Of a DNA stretch of 33,115 nt, positions 1 to 7,599 are shown piece after piece. The notes below the pieces were generated by a model. The model made no database searches and was not told the DNA's origin. It was given only the letters and a program-made list of their open reading frames with translations. Position 1 is the first letter of the stretch; each line of letters opens with the position of its first letter. The stretch is from assembly GCA_016928575.1 (NCBI GenBank), contig JAFGKK010000057.1, positions 157,386 to 190,500 on the forward strand, read 5' to 3'. Position numbers and translations under genes: made by a program. The DNA comes from Anaerolineales bacterium (GTDB lineage: Bacteria > Chloroflexota > Anaerolineae > Anaerolineales > RBG-16-64-43).

Positions 1-2
1 AT

Positions 3-650
3 CTGCCGTACGTGTACCGCGACCTGCTTCCTGGAGATGGATCGGCCAAGGCGCTGCTGCGCAAGCAGTTCTCCTGCTCGGTGATCAATTTCTTCTGGGG
101 GCTGGATCGGCAATTTCCCGACCTGAAACCCCATATGCTTTTCCTGGCGGATGATTACCGTGAAAACTTCGAAAGCATCATCCGCGATAAAGGCCTTCCG
201 GCTAATCCCACCATATATGTCCACACTCCCTCACGGCTCGATCCGGCCGCGGCTCCTCCCGGACGGGAAACCCTGGTCGCGACAATTCCGGTCGGCCATA
301 TGACCGACAACGGAAAACAGGATTGGGAGGCCCTGCGGGGCGAGGCCCGTCGGCATGTGTTCCGCAGACTGAAAACCATCGGCCTCACCGGTCTCGAGAG
401 GCACATCCAGGCCGAAGCGGTGTACACGCCGCCCTCATGGGCCGGACGGTACAACTTGGTGTATGGATCCACCCACGGGTTGTCCCATCGATTGACGCAG
501 ATGGCTGTTTTCCGCCCGGCCAACCGGCATCCGCGACTTAAAAACTTGTATTTTGTCGGAGCCAGCACGCATCCCGGCACGGGTATGCCGACGGCGATGG
601 TCTCGGGAAGGCTGGTTGCCGAGCGGATCCTGGACGAGCAAGGGAATTAA
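3..650 (+). CDS. crtI: Phytoene desaturase-type FAD-dependent oxidoreductase, C-terminal part (5' end outside window)
   Basis: The reading frame is open from the window edge, so this is the last 215 residues of a longer protein; the family is about 490-510 aa. The first residues read LPYVYRDLLPG, with no start codon implied. The C-terminal segment FVGASTHPGTGMPTAM, followed by SGRLVAERIL, is the classic FAD-binding end of CrtI-type carotenoid desaturases and related isomerases. The middle part (NFFWGLDRQFPDL, VATIPVGHMTD) also fits this family. Such enzymes introduce or rearrange double bonds in phytoene or related polyenes at the membrane, using FAD. The exact substrate (phytoene, diapophytoene or a ketolase-type reaction) cannot be told from the C-terminus. 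A hairpin with a T-rich tail follows 34 nt after the stop, so this is the end of its transcription unit. Confidence 0.85.
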   Translation: MPYVYRDLLPGDGSAKALLRKQFSCSVINFFWGLDRQFPDLKPHMLFLADDYRENFESIIRDKGLPANPTIYVHTPSRLDPAAAPPGRETLVATIPVGHMTDNGKQDWEALRGEARRHVFRRLKTIGLTGLERHIQAEAVYTPPSWAGRYNLVYGSTHGLSHRLTQMAVFRPANRHPRLKNLYFVGASTHPGTGMPTAMVSGRLVAERILDEQGN

Positions 651-683
651 GCAGGGGATAGCCGACCTTCATACGGGAGTCTT

Positions 684-710
684 AACGGCCGCTCGGCCGT
701 TTGGTTTTTG
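684..710 (+). terminator. Intrinsic terminator of the crtI-like gene
   Basis: A 7-bp stem (arms 684-690 and 695-701, AACGGCC/GGCCGTT, 4-nt loop) is followed by the T-rich tail TGGTTTTTG. It lies 34 nt after the crtI-like stop codon. Confidence 0.7.
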
Positions 711-1026
711 CCGTCTTCCTTTTCGGAATCCGATGGGGCGATTCCGAAAAAAGCCAAGGGGGTGTGCGATCGGCGATTGTTCTGAATAGTTGATCCGTCC
801 AGGCCGCCGGCGGTTCCGACGGCACTCCCGGAGGCCCGCCGGCGATTTCCCGACCGCGTGCATTGGAATAGAGAATCCGAAGGCCGCTTGCAATGGGCTC
901 GGAAGGGAGGATGGGGTTGAAGGGATTGGAACGAGTCGCCGAGACGCGAATCCATTTCCACCGAACAACACGGATTGCGCCGGCGAAAAAACCGGTGCCG
1001 TTGTTCTCTGTCATGGCGAAGGCGGC

Positions 1027-1059
1027 GAGCGCCTGTCCCGAGCGAAGCGAGGGAAAGCG
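1027..1059 (+). repeat. Interspersed intergenic repeat, copy 1
   Basis: This 33-nt stretch beginning GAGCGCCTGTCCCGAG matches the reverse complement of 15100-15132 at 31 of 33 positions; the only differences are two adjacent bases. Both copies lie in intergenic DNA, as expected of a REP-like family. Confidence 0.7.
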
Positions 1060-1209
1060 AGGGCAGGGCGGATGAGAGGGAGGCCGATATCTATTTCTTT
1101 TTTTCCCAGCGCCTTGTGGACGGACCAACAATGCGGAAGCGCATTGCGGATATTTGAAAGAAGCCGGGCGGGAAAAAACCGGGGAAGTGGGTTACAATTT
1201 AAAGAAAGG

Positions 1210-1282
1210 CTCCTCGGCCAGGATTCGAACCTGGAACCAATCGGTTAACAGCCGATTGCTCTGCCGGTTGAGCTACCGAGGA
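1210..1282 (-). tRNA. trnN: tRNA-Asn (anticodon GTT)
   Basis: The 73-nt cloverleaf can be folded by eye. The acceptor stem is TCCTCGG/CCGAGGA, the D-arm has GCTC/GAGC, and the anticodon stem ATCGG/CCGAT encloses the loop CTGTTAA, giving anticodon GTT (plus-strand 1247-1249). The T-loop is TTCGAAT. The discriminator is G, and the 3' CCA is not encoded. A consensus promoter lies just upstream on the minus strand. Confidence 0.97.
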
Positions 1283-1292
1283 AAACCCGAAG

Positions 1293-1320
1293 ATTATACC
1301 AGCCGAACATCGAGTGTCAA
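1293..1320 (-). promoter_or_regulatory. Consensus sigma-70 promoter for tRNA-Asn
   Basis: On the minus strand TTGACA (plus 1315-1320) and TATAAT (plus 1293-1298) are separated by 16 bp. Initiation is predicted near 1286, 4 nt before the tRNA 5' end. The -35 box overlaps a GTG at 1314 on the plus strand, which argues that this GTG is not the start of the divergent kinase gene. Confidence 0.85.
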
Positions 1321-1334
1321 GAAGGTGCGGAAGG

Positions 1335-3047
1335 ATGGAGACGCAATCCAAGATTGGTCCGGCCGCCAAACGGACGACGGTCCAGGTGACTCTCGCAGAC
1401 GGAAGGACTTTTGAGGGGCCGGCGGGGACAACGATCGAGGCGTTCCTCCGCGCCGCGGAAGTTCATGCCGAACCGCCGATCGTCGCGGCGTTGTTCGGCG
1501 GCGAATTGTGCGAATTAACGCATGCCGTTTTTCAGGACGGGATGCTTGAACCGCTGAATACGGGGACCGGAGACGGGGCGCGGATCTACCGCCGGTCGCT
1601 GGTGTTCCTGATGGTGGTCGCCGTACGCGAGTTGTTTCCGGGCGCCGACGTGGCGGTGGATCACTCGGTCAGCGACGGAGGATTCTACTGCACCGCCTAC
1701 CGGCGCGGCGCATTTTCCGCAGAAGAGATGCAGCGGATTGAAACCCGGATGCGGGAGATCGCGCACTCCGACGAGCCGATCCGCAAGCGCCAGGTGCCGC
1801 TCCCGGAGGCGATCGCCCTCTTCGAGCGCGAAGGCTACCAGGATAAGATCCGCCTGTTAAAAACCCGCGAGAAGGATTACCTGACCCTCTACAGCCTGCG
1901 CGGGATCGAGGACTACTTCCATGGATACATGGTCCCCTCGACCGGATATTTAAAAAAGTTCCGCCTGCACCGGACGGGGGCGGGTTTCATCCTTCGCTTT
2001 CCGCGGCGCCATCTTCCCAACGAACTTCTGCCCAACGGGGATTATCCAAAACTCTGGGCGACCTTCCAGGAGTACGGCCATTGGCAGGAACGGCTGAACT
2101 TGGAAGATGTGGGCATGCTGAATCAGGCCATCGAACGCGGCCGGGGGCGGGAGGTTATTCTGGTGGCCGAAGCGCTGCACGATCAGAAAACGGCCGAGAT
2201 CGCCCGCCGCATCGCCGACCTGCGGGATACGATCCGGCTGGTGCTGATTGCCGGCCCGTCCTCCTCCGGCAAGACGACCTTTTCGCGGCGGCTTTCGATT
2301 CAACTCCTCTCGCACGGCCTGCGTCCGTATCCGCTGGAGATGGACAATTTTTTCGTGGACCGCGAGTTAACGCCGCGCGACGAGCAGGGCGAAATGGATT
2401 TTGAAGCCTTCGAAGCCGTCGACGTCGGCCTGCTCAACGAAAACCTGGAGCGGTTGCTGCGGGGCGAAGAAGTCTCCCTTCCGCGCTTCGACTTTCCCTC
2501 CGGAAAGCGCGTTCCCGGAGAAACGGTCCGGCTGCCCTCGAACGGCGTGGTCATCATTGAGGGAATCCACGGACTTAACCCGGCCCTGCTTCCGCGGTTC
2601 CGTTCCGGGGAGGTGTACCGGATTTACGCGTCCGCCCTCACCCAGTTGAACCTCGACCGGCACAACCGGATTTCCACCACCGATTCGCGCCTCATCCGGC
2701 GGATCGTCCGCGACGCTTCGAAGCGGGGGCATTCCCCCGCCTTCACCATTTCGGTGTGGGAAAAAGTCCGGCGCGGGGAGCGAAAAAACATTTTCGTTTA
2801 CCAGGAAAATTCCGACAGCATCTTCAACTCGGCGCTGATTTACGAGCTTTCGGCGCTGCGGCCGATCGCTGAACCGCTGCTACGCCAGGTCGGGCCGGAT
2901 CTCCCCGAGTACATCGAGGCCAAACGCCTGCTGGCTTTGCTGGCCTGGGTCCGCCCGTTGTCGCCGGAGTTTATCCCGGATGATTCCATCCTGCGCGAGT
3001 TCATCGGCGAATCGATCCTCGAAGAATTCCAGAGCTGGGGTTCCTGA
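1335..3047 (+). CDS. Uridine kinase-like nucleoside kinase with N-terminal TGS and ThrRS-like SAD domains
   Basis: This 570-aa cytoplasmic protein has three parts. A TGS domain lies at about residues 16-76 (VQVTLADGRTFEGPAGTTIE). A region like the second additional domain of threonyl-tRNA synthetase follows at about 100-230 (VDHSVSDGGFYC, then LPEAIALFEREGYQDKI). A P-loop kinase of the PRK/uridine kinase class begins near 300, with Walker A GPSSSGKTT at 307-315, the acceptor-side motif LEMDNFFVDRELTP and VVIIEGIHGLNP. Stand-alone proteins of this layout are annotated as nucleoside kinases that phosphorylate uridine or similar nucleosides; the tRNA-synthetase-like half has no catalytic core. 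ATG 1335 was chosen over GTG 1314 because AGAAGG sits 9 nt upstream and GTG 1314 overlaps the tRNA promoter. The FAH-family gene follows after 2 nt and dcd after that, so this is the first gene of a likely operon with a nucleotide-metabolism flavour. Confidence 0.88.
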   Translation: METQSKIGPAAKRTTVQVTLADGRTFEGPAGTTIEAFLRAAEVHAEPPIVAALFGGELCELTHAVFQDGMLEPLNTGTGDGARIYRRSLVFLMVVAVRELFPGADVAVDHSVSDGGFYCTAYRRGAFSAEEMQRIETRMREIAHSDEPIRKRQVPLPEAIALFEREGYQDKIRLLKTREKDYLTLYSLRGIEDYFHGYMVPSTGYLKKFRLHRTGAGFILRFPRRHLPNELLPNGDYPKLWATFQEYGHWQERLNLEDVGMLNQAIERGRGREVILVAEALHDQKTAEIARRIADLRDTIRLVLIAGPSSSGKTTFSRRLSIQLLSHGLRPYPLEMDNFFVDRELTPRDEQGEMDFEAFEAVDVGLLNENLERLLRGEEVSLPRFDFPSGKRVPGETVRLPSNGVVIIEGIHGLNPALLPRFRSGEVYRIYASALTQLNLDRHNRISTTDSRLIRRIVRDASKRGHSPAFTISVWEKVRRGERKNIFVYQENSDSIFNSALIYELSALRPIAEPLLRQVGPDLPEYIEAKRLLALLAWVRPLSPEFIPDDSILREFIGESILEEFQSWGS

Positions 3048-3049
3048 CC

Positions 3050-3844
3050 ATGCGATACCTGCGTTTTCGGCGCAAAGGGGAGGCAACCGTACTGCAAGGC
3101 TGGATGGAGGAAGACCGGGTCGGGCTGATCGCCGGGCCGCTGTTCGGCGCGCACCGGCGCATGCCCGCCGGAACTCCGGCGGCTTCGGTGCAGATCGTGA
3201 CTCCCTGTCCGCCGGGGAAGATTCTCTGCGTCGGACGGAACTACGCCGAACATGCCCGCGAACAGAACGCCGAAGTCCCCGAGGTGCCGCTGCTGTTCAT
3301 GAAGCCTCCCTCGGCGGTCATCGGCCCGGGAGAGGCCGTCCTGCTTCCGCCGCAATCCGAACGGGTGGAACACGAAGCCGAGCTGGCGGTGGTCATCGGC
3401 CGCAGGATCCGCGGCGTCGGGGCCGAGGAAGCGGCGGCCGGGATCTTCGGATACACGATCGCCAACGACGTCACCGCGCGGGACCTGCAACAGCGCGACG
3501 GCCAGTGGACCCGGGCCAAGGGGTTCGACACGTTCTGTCCGCTCGGGCCGTGGATCGAGACGGACGTGGATCCGCACGATTTGCGGATCGCCTGCCGCGT
3601 CAACGGGCAGATCCGCCAACTGGGATCCACGCGCGACATGATTTTTTCGGTTCCACAGCTGATCGCCTTCCTTTCCGGAATCATGACCCTCGAGGCAGGA
3701 GACATCCTCCTGACCGGGACGCCGGCGGGCGTGGGCCCCTTGGAAGACCGGGACACGGTGCAGGTGGAGATTGAAGGCATCGGAATCTTAGAGAATCCGG
3801 TCCTCGGATCGCGGAAGGCGCCGGCAAACGGCGAATCCCTATGA
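3050..3844 (+). CDS. Fumarylacetoacetate hydrolase (FAH) family protein
   Basis: This 264-aa protein carries the FAH C-terminal-like fold, seen in [16 protein letters not shown], the metal-ligand stretch [10 protein letters not shown], the downstream [17 protein letters not shown] and the C-terminal [14 protein letters not shown]. The acidic residues in HEAE and NDVTARD are expected to bind the divalent metal. Family members include acylpyruvases, 2-hydroxyhepta-2,4-diene-1,7-dioate isomerases and oxaloacetate tautomerases or decarboxylases. Which substrate this one uses cannot be read from the sequence. The length of about 260 aa is normal, with a short N-terminal domain of roughly 55 residues before the catalytic part. 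It starts 2 nt after the kinase stop and ends 16 nt before dcd, so all three genes are probably co-transcribed. Confidence 0.88.
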   Translation: MRYLRFRRKGEATVLQGWMEEDRVGLIAGPLFGAHRRMPAGTPAASVQIVTPCPPGKILCVGRNYAEHAREQNAEVPEVPLLFMKPPSAVIGPGEAVLLPPQSERVEHEAELAVVIGRRIRGVGAEEAAAGIFGYTIANDVTARDLQQRDGQWTRAKGFDTFCPLGPWIETDVDPHDLRIACRVNGQIRQLGSTRDMIFSVPQLIAFLSGIMTLEAGDILLTGTPAGVGPLEDRDTVQVEIEGIGILENPVLGSRKAPANGESL

Positions 3845-3860
3845 ACGAAGGAGGATTTCC

Positions 3861-4415
3861 ATGGGATTAAAATCGGACGGCTGGATTGTCCGGATGGCGA
3901 AGGAGCACGGGATGATCGAACCGTTTACGGACAGACAAGTCCGGCAGGGCGTGATTTCCTACGGCGTCTCTTCCTACGGCTACGACATCCGCGTGGCAGA
4001 CGAATTTAAGATCTTCACCGACGTATACTCCGCCGTCGTCGATCCGAAGGCGTTCGACACGCGTTCGATGGTGGATTTCCGCGGCGACGTCTGCACGATC
4101 CCGCCCAACTCGTTCGCCCTGGCCCGGACCGTGGAATACTTCCGCATTCCGCGCAGCGTGCTGACCCTTTGCGTGGGGAAAAGCTCTTATGCGCGGTGCG
4201 GGATCATCGTCAACGTCACGCCCTTCGAACCCGAATGGGAAGGATACGTCACCCTGGAAATCTCCAACACCACTCCGTTGCCCGCGCGGATCTACGCCAA
4301 CGAGGGCATCGCGCAGGTGGTTTTCTTCGAGGCCGACGAGGAATGCCTCGTCTCCTATGCCGATAAAAAAGGAAAATACCAGGCGCAGAAAACCATCGTT
4401 CTGCCTAAGGTTTAG
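3861..4415 (+). CDS. dcd: dCTP deaminase
   Basis: This 184-aa protein belongs to the dUTPase/dCTP deaminase superfamily and converts dCTP to dUTP on the route to dTMP. The family signature is clear: SYGYDIRV at 38-45, GKSSYAR at 106-112 (phosphate binding and trimer contact), [20 protein letters not shown] with the putative catalytic Glu133, and the C-terminal KYQAQKTI segment. Length is typical. GAAGGAGG lies 6 nt before the ATG, the best ribosome-binding site in this operon. Whether the enzyme also hydrolyses dUTP, as bifunctional DCD-DUT forms do, cannot be decided here. It is the last gene of the kinase-FAH-dcd operon, and a strong GC hairpin follows. Confidence 0.95.
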   Translation: MGLKSDGWIVRMAKEHGMIEPFTDRQVRQGVISYGVSSYGYDIRVADEFKIFTDVYSAVVDPKAFDTRSMVDFRGDVCTIPPNSFALARTVEYFRIPRSVLTLCVGKSSYARCGIIVNVTPFEPEWEGYVTLEISNTTPLPARIYANEGIAQVVFFEADEECLVSYADKKGKYQAQKTIVLPKV

Positions 4416-4439
4416 CAATTTCTTCCCGAAGGGCGCAAA

Positions 4440-4480
4440 GCCCCGCCCCGGATCGCGCGGAGCATGAGCCGGGGCGGGGC
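4440..4480. terminator. GC-rich hairpin between convergent dcd and comEA
   Basis: The perfect 12-bp inverted repeat GCCCCGCCCCGG (4440-4451) / CCGGGGCGGGGC (4469-4480) has a 17-nt loop. There is no T-tract, so it is a bidirectional terminator-like structure rather than a textbook intrinsic terminator. Confidence 0.6.
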
Positions 4481-4540
4481 CGGGGAGGACCGGAAGACAA
4501 AGACGCAGGATCGGGGTTGAGCCCTTTACGCGGATTCTTC

Positions 4541-5083
4541 TCAGACTTCCACCAAATCCCTGATCTTCTCCAGCAGCGCCGGACCGACACCCTCGACGTT
4601 CAACAAATCGTCCACAGAGTGGAACGGGCCGTGTTCCTCGCGGTATTCGATGATCCGCTGCGCGAGGACGGGGCCGATGCCGGGCAGCGATTCCAGTTCC
4701 TCGCGCGTGGCGGTGTTGAGGTTGATCTTGCCGCCGGAGGAGGGCGCCGTGGGGGTGCCGGGACCGGGCGTGGGAGTCTTCACCGGAACGCGGACCTCCT
4801 GTCCCTCGCTCAGCGGCGCGGCGAGGTTTAGGCGCGACGTGTCGCCTTCCGGAAGGACGCCGCCGGCGGCATCCAAGGCATCCTGCAGGATGCTGCCCGG
4901 GGCAAGGCGGTAGACCCCGGGAGCCGCGACGGCTCCGCGCACAGATACGCGGACCCCGGGCGGGTCGAGCGGGGTGGAAAGCAGAATCGCCTTCCCTTCC
5001 ATCCGGCCGTGGCCGATGAGAATCAGCGCGGCCGAAAGCAATCCCGAGCATAAACCGATGAGAAACGCTTGCCAGGTTTTCAT
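4541..5083 (-). CDS. comEA: ComEA-like DNA-binding protein (SLBB plus helix-hairpin-helix), membrane-anchored
   Basis: This 180-aa protein has one N-terminal membrane helix at about 5-24, an SLBB-like domain at about 44-100 (VSVRGAVAAPGVYRL, EVRVPV), a Pro/Thr linker, and a tandem helix-hairpin-helix domain at about 119-180. The two hairpins are LPGIGPVLAQRII at 133-145 and VEGVGPALLEKI at 163-174. This is the standard ComEA architecture: an extracytoplasmic double-strand DNA receptor for natural transformation. The channel gene comEC is not in the window, so the competence role is inferred from the family. The gene lies about 94 nt downstream of the DsbA-like gene on the same strand. Confidence 0.92.
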   Translation of the reverse strand: MKTWQAFLIGLCSGLLSAALILIGHGRMEGKAILLSTPLDPPGVRVSVRGAVAAPGVYRLAPGSILQDALDAAGGVLPEGDTSRLNLAAPLSEGQEVRVPVKTPTPGPGTPTAPSSGGKINLNTATREELESLPGIGPVLAQRIIEYREEHGPFHSVDDLLNVEGVGPALLEKIRDLVEV

Positions 5084-5177
5084 CTCCCCCTCCGAAGCCC
5101 GATTCGGCCGCGAGGATCAACAGCGGCCGAGGTTGTCCAATTATATCAGCGGTCACAGGTACGACGGATGCCCCCGG

Positions 5178-5858
5178 TCATCCCCCTGCGGAGAGCAGCG
5201 CGCGGTCGATGGCGTCGAACAGCCATTGGAAACTGGGATCGGATCCGGCCACCATCACGTTGTTGACGTAGAAGGTCGGCATGTCCTGGATCCGCAGAAC
5301 GTTGGCGCGGTTGACGTCCGCCTCCAATACGTTCATCCGCGATTGGCTGCTCAGGCATTTGTTGAAGGCAAGGCTGTCCAGGTTCAACTCCACGGCGAAG
5401 GCCTGCAGGCGGGCGGTGGTGAAACTGCCGAGGTTCACTCCGGCTTGGTTGCGGTAAAGAATGTCGTGGTATTCCCAGAACATGTCCTGATCCCCCGCGC
5501 ACAGGGCGCCCAGCGCGGCCAGGGTCGACTCCGCTCCCAGCACGGGCAGGCTGCGGTAAATGAAAAGCACCTTGCCGGTGTTGATGTATTCCTCCCGCAG
5601 GCGGATTTCGGCGGTGGTGGCGAAGAGACCGCACGTGGGACACTGATAATCCGAATATTCCTCCACCAAAACCCGGGCGGTGCTGCGGTTGCCAATCTCC
5701 CGCGCCGGGAACGAAGCGTCGACCGGGGCGCTTTGGCTGGCGATGATCGCGACGACGGCGACGATCAGGACGACGGCGCCGATGGCGATCATCAGGTTGC
5801 GCTGCACGTTCATCGAGGAAATCCGCTGCCGGGTGAAATCCTTGCGTTTCTTGGGCAT
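5178..5858 (-). CDS. DsbA-like thiol-disulfide oxidoreductase, membrane-anchored
   Basis: This 226-aa protein has a basic N-terminus, one transmembrane helix at about 21-41 (NLMIAIGAVVLIVAVVAIIA) and an extracytoplasmic thioredoxin-fold domain of the DsbA/BdbD type. The redox motif is CPTC (Cys73, Cys76) in VEEYSDYQCPTCG, and the cis-proline motif is MPTF (Pro194). Two further cysteines, Cys120 and Cys168, could form a structural disulfide. GGAGGGG lies 3 nt before the ATG. It probably oxidises or isomerises disulfides in exported proteins. The neighbouring ComEA-like gene makes competence or cell-surface machinery a reasonable client, since BdbD-type enzymes are needed for competence proteins in Bacillus; that link is inference here. 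Confidence 0.9.
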   Translation of the reverse strand: MPKKRKDFTRQRISSMNVQRNLMIAIGAVVLIVAVVAIIASQSAPVDASFPAREIGNRSTARVLVEEYSDYQCPTCGLFATTAEIRLREEYINTGKVLFIYRSLPVLGAESTLAALGALCAGDQDMFWEYHDILYRNQAGVNLGSFTTARLQAFAVELNLDSLAFNKCLSSQSRMNVLEADVNRANVLRIQDMPTFYVNNVMVAGSDPSFQWLFDAIDRALLSAGG

Positions 5859-5968
5859 TACCCCTCCGGGGCAAGGGATGATGGCGAATTGCAGGAAAGG
5901 CGGTAGTTTGCCATGATTGACGGGAATTGTCTAGGAGCGGTAATCCGCATGCGGTTATCGAGCCGCGT

Positions 5969-6634
5969 TCATCGGCGTATGGGCGCCGTTTGCGCTCGGA
6001 AAACCGGAAACGATCCGCCGATGGGGGAGAATCCCATTTCCCGGTACAAGCGTTGAGACCGAAGGTTTTCCGTCTGCGTGTTCACCGTGACGATCGGCGC
6101 CCCTTGCCGATGAAAAAAATCCAACAAATAGGCGAGCAGGCGGCGGCCGGCTCCCCGGCCTTGGTGGCGCGGATGGACGGCGATGCGGCTGAGATGGACG
6201 CCCACCGAAGTGCGGACCGCCGTGAGGTATCCGGCGATGCGACTTTCCCGGCGGAGGACGACCGCCAAATCCGAACGGCGTCGGTTTTCCCCCAGCGCAT
6301 CCGGATCCAACTGCCAAGGCGGAGAAAATGCGGCCCGGTCCAATTCCCCCACTTCCCGGAGGTCGGCTTCCTGCATCGCCGATATTCCGGCGTCGACCTC
6401 CCCGATCCGCGGCGAAGGGTAAGGCCGTACGCCGTAGGCAACCACACATCCCACGTTTTCGAAGCCGCTCTGCAGGAGCAGTTGGACCATCCAACTCTCT
6501 GTGGTCATCGCCCAGGCGCGGGGCACGCCCATGTCCGAAAGGACCTGCGCCGCTTCCGGCCAGAGCCGGCCCCACACGGCGCTCGTTCCGGGGGGATCGT
6601 CCGCGGCGAAGAGGTGCAGCCACGCCACACCCAA
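5969..6634 (-). CDS. GNAT-family N-acetyltransferase (true 5' end probably further upstream)
   Basis: The C-terminal half is a GNAT domain with the acetyl-CoA loop HPRHQGRGAGRRLLAYL and the later NTQTENLRSQRLYREMGF. GNAT enzymes move an acetyl group from acetyl-CoA to an amine; the substrate is unknown. The given start is the only ATG/GTG/TTG in the frame (TTG at 6634-6632), but it probably truncates the protein. The same frame stays open upstream to 6922 and reads as plausible protein there (FLRWLPSAAFQFHHVGWHP, then CEFWIGRAPSLCLTDN). This upstream part runs up to the XRE stop at 6834-6832, in the -1 frame relative to XRE. The real start may be non-canonical (for example CTG at 6820-6818), or expression may depend on coupling to XRE. 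Function is confident at family level, the 5' boundary is not. Confidence 0.75.
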   Translation of the reverse strand: MGVAWLHLFAADDPPGTSAVWGRLWPEAAQVLSDMGVPRAWAMTTESWMVQLLLQSGFENVGCVVAYGVRPYPSPRIGEVDAGISAMQEADLREVGELDRAAFSPPWQLDPDALGENRRRSDLAVVLRRESRIAGYLTAVRTSVGVHLSRIAVHPRHQGRGAGRRLLAYLLDFFHRQGAPIVTVNTQTENLRSQRLYREMGFSPIGGSFPVFRAQTAPIRR

Positions 6635-6831
6635 ACGGTCGGGGGAGGCCAGCAGGGCGCCGACCTTCGATCCGCGGTTGTCCGTCAGGCACAGCGAGGG
6701 AGCCCGGCCGATCCAGAATTCGCAAGGATGCCATCCGACGTGGTGAAACTGAAACGCCGCGGAGGGAAGCCAGCGCAGGAAAGAATCCTTCTGGGCGGAT
6801 TCCAGAAAGGATGCGGACAGGGGAAGGAGGG

Positions 6832-7518
6832 CTATAGGGTGATGTCCAAGAGGGATTCGGCGATATCCCGCAGGCGGTCCACGGGAAGTTCGCTTAATTT
6901 CATCGCCAGCCGGAGGTAGGGTTCATGCACCGGCTGGGCGGCGAACCGGCGGATATCCGACGGGAGTTTTTGGAACTGGTCGTCGGATTCACGGTTCATC
7001 TCCCATTCGCCCACCGGACCGTGGTATTCAAGGAAGGATCCGACTTCCACCCCCAGGCCGGTGGCCAACGATTCTAAATCTGCCAGCGGAATCGGACGGA
7101 CGCCGTTCTCGTAGGCCTTCACCCGCCGGACGGTAAGGCCGGATTTCTTGCCGAGCTCGCCGAGACGCAGATTTTTCTCCGCCCGCAGTTGGCGGAGCTT
7201 CGTGGCGATCATCTTTTGGCGGAGGAGGATCAGCCGGTTCAGGTCGATTTTCTCGCGCTTGTTTTCGGTGAGGAATTGGGCGTTGTAAAGGAAATGCCGG
7301 ATGGGAACGTCGTAGGTGTACGCCAAGGCCTCCAACTCCGGCAGGGTGATCGCCCGCCTTCCGCTTTCGAACGCCGAAAGCATCGAGGAGGTCATCCCGA
7401 GGAATTCCGCGGCTTGCCGCACCGATTTATGGGCGGCTTCTCGCGCGTCCTTCAACAAGACCCCCAGCATTTTATTGCGGAGGAACTGCGGGGCATTCGG
7501 TCCTGGCATCGTCTTCAC
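6832..7518 (-). CDS. XRE-family transcriptional regulator with two helix-turn-helix domains
   Basis: This 228-aa protein has two Cro/CI-type HTH domains. The first spans about residues 20-78 (KSVRQAAEFLGMTSSMLSAF, then ESGRRAITLPELEALA). The second spans about 103-165 (KLRQLRAEKNLRLGELGKKS, GLTVRRVKAYENG, PIPLADLESLATGLGV). A short C-terminal region without a recognised ligand domain follows. Two tandem HTH units in one chain suggest binding to a bipartite or direct-repeat operator. The start is GTG at 7518; ATG at 7509 is an in-frame alternative, and AAAGGA lies just upstream of both. It is followed by the GNAT gene on the same strand, whose frame overlaps its 3' end. A hairpin separates it from the histidine kinase upstream. 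Targets are unknown. Confidence 0.88.
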   Translation of the reverse strand: MKTMPGPNAPQFLRNKMLGVLLKDAREAAHKSVRQAAEFLGMTSSMLSAFESGRRAITLPELEALAYTYDVPIRHFLYNAQFLTENKREKIDLNRLILLRQKMIATKLRQLRAEKNLRLGELGKKSGLTVRRVKAYENGVRPIPLADLESLATGLGVEVGSFLEYHGPVGEWEMNRESDDQFQKLPSDIRRFAAQPVHEPYLRLAMKLSELPVDRLRDIAESLLDITL

Positions 7519-7547
7519 TAGTCCTTTCGTCGGCTATTCGCGCTCGC

Positions 7548-7596
7548 TTCCGCCGCCCGCCGAAAGCCCGCTTCGCGCTTTCGGCGGGCGGCGGAA
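7548..7596 (-). terminator. Long hairpin after the histidine kinase gene
   Basis: A perfect 19-bp inverted repeat (arms 7548-7566 and 7578-7596, 11-nt loop) begins 4 nt after the histidine kinase stop codon on the minus strand. There is no T-tract. It probably ends or attenuates kinase transcription before the XRE gene. Confidence 0.65.
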
Positions 7597-7599
7597 GAA

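Larger units (their letters stand above)
651..1209. other. Non-coding spacer between the crtI-like gene and tRNA-Asn
   Basis: No convincing gene is visible; the short open frames here look like GC-rich noise and one of them runs through the tRNA. The spacer holds the crtI terminator, an 11-bp inverted repeat with a 9-nt loop (arms 720-730 and 740-750), and a copy of an interspersed repeat at 1027-1059. Confidence 0.6.

Noticed and set aside
790-1248. 152-aa plus-strand open frame running into tRNA-Asn
   Set aside because: It ends inside the tRNA gene, covers an interspersed repeat, and has no family-like sequence.
1335-2230. Threonyl-tRNA synthetase
   Set aside because: TGS and SAD-like domains are present, but the class II catalytic core and anticodon-binding domain are missing and a P-loop nucleoside kinase follows instead.
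3867-5156. 429-aa minus-strand open frame across dcd and comEA
   Set aside because: It overlaps dcd antisense and comEA out of frame, both clearly real; the Arg/Gly-rich composition is typical of GC-rich shadows.
5955-6734. 259-aa open frame overlapping the GNAT gene on the same strand
   Set aside because: Pro/Arg/Gly-rich text with no recognisable motif, while the alternative frame carries the GNAT acetyl-CoA loop.
6834-6922. Programmed -1 frameshift fusing XRE and GNAT
   Set aside because: No XXXYYYZ slippery heptamer is visible in the overlap; kept only as one option for the unresolved GNAT start.
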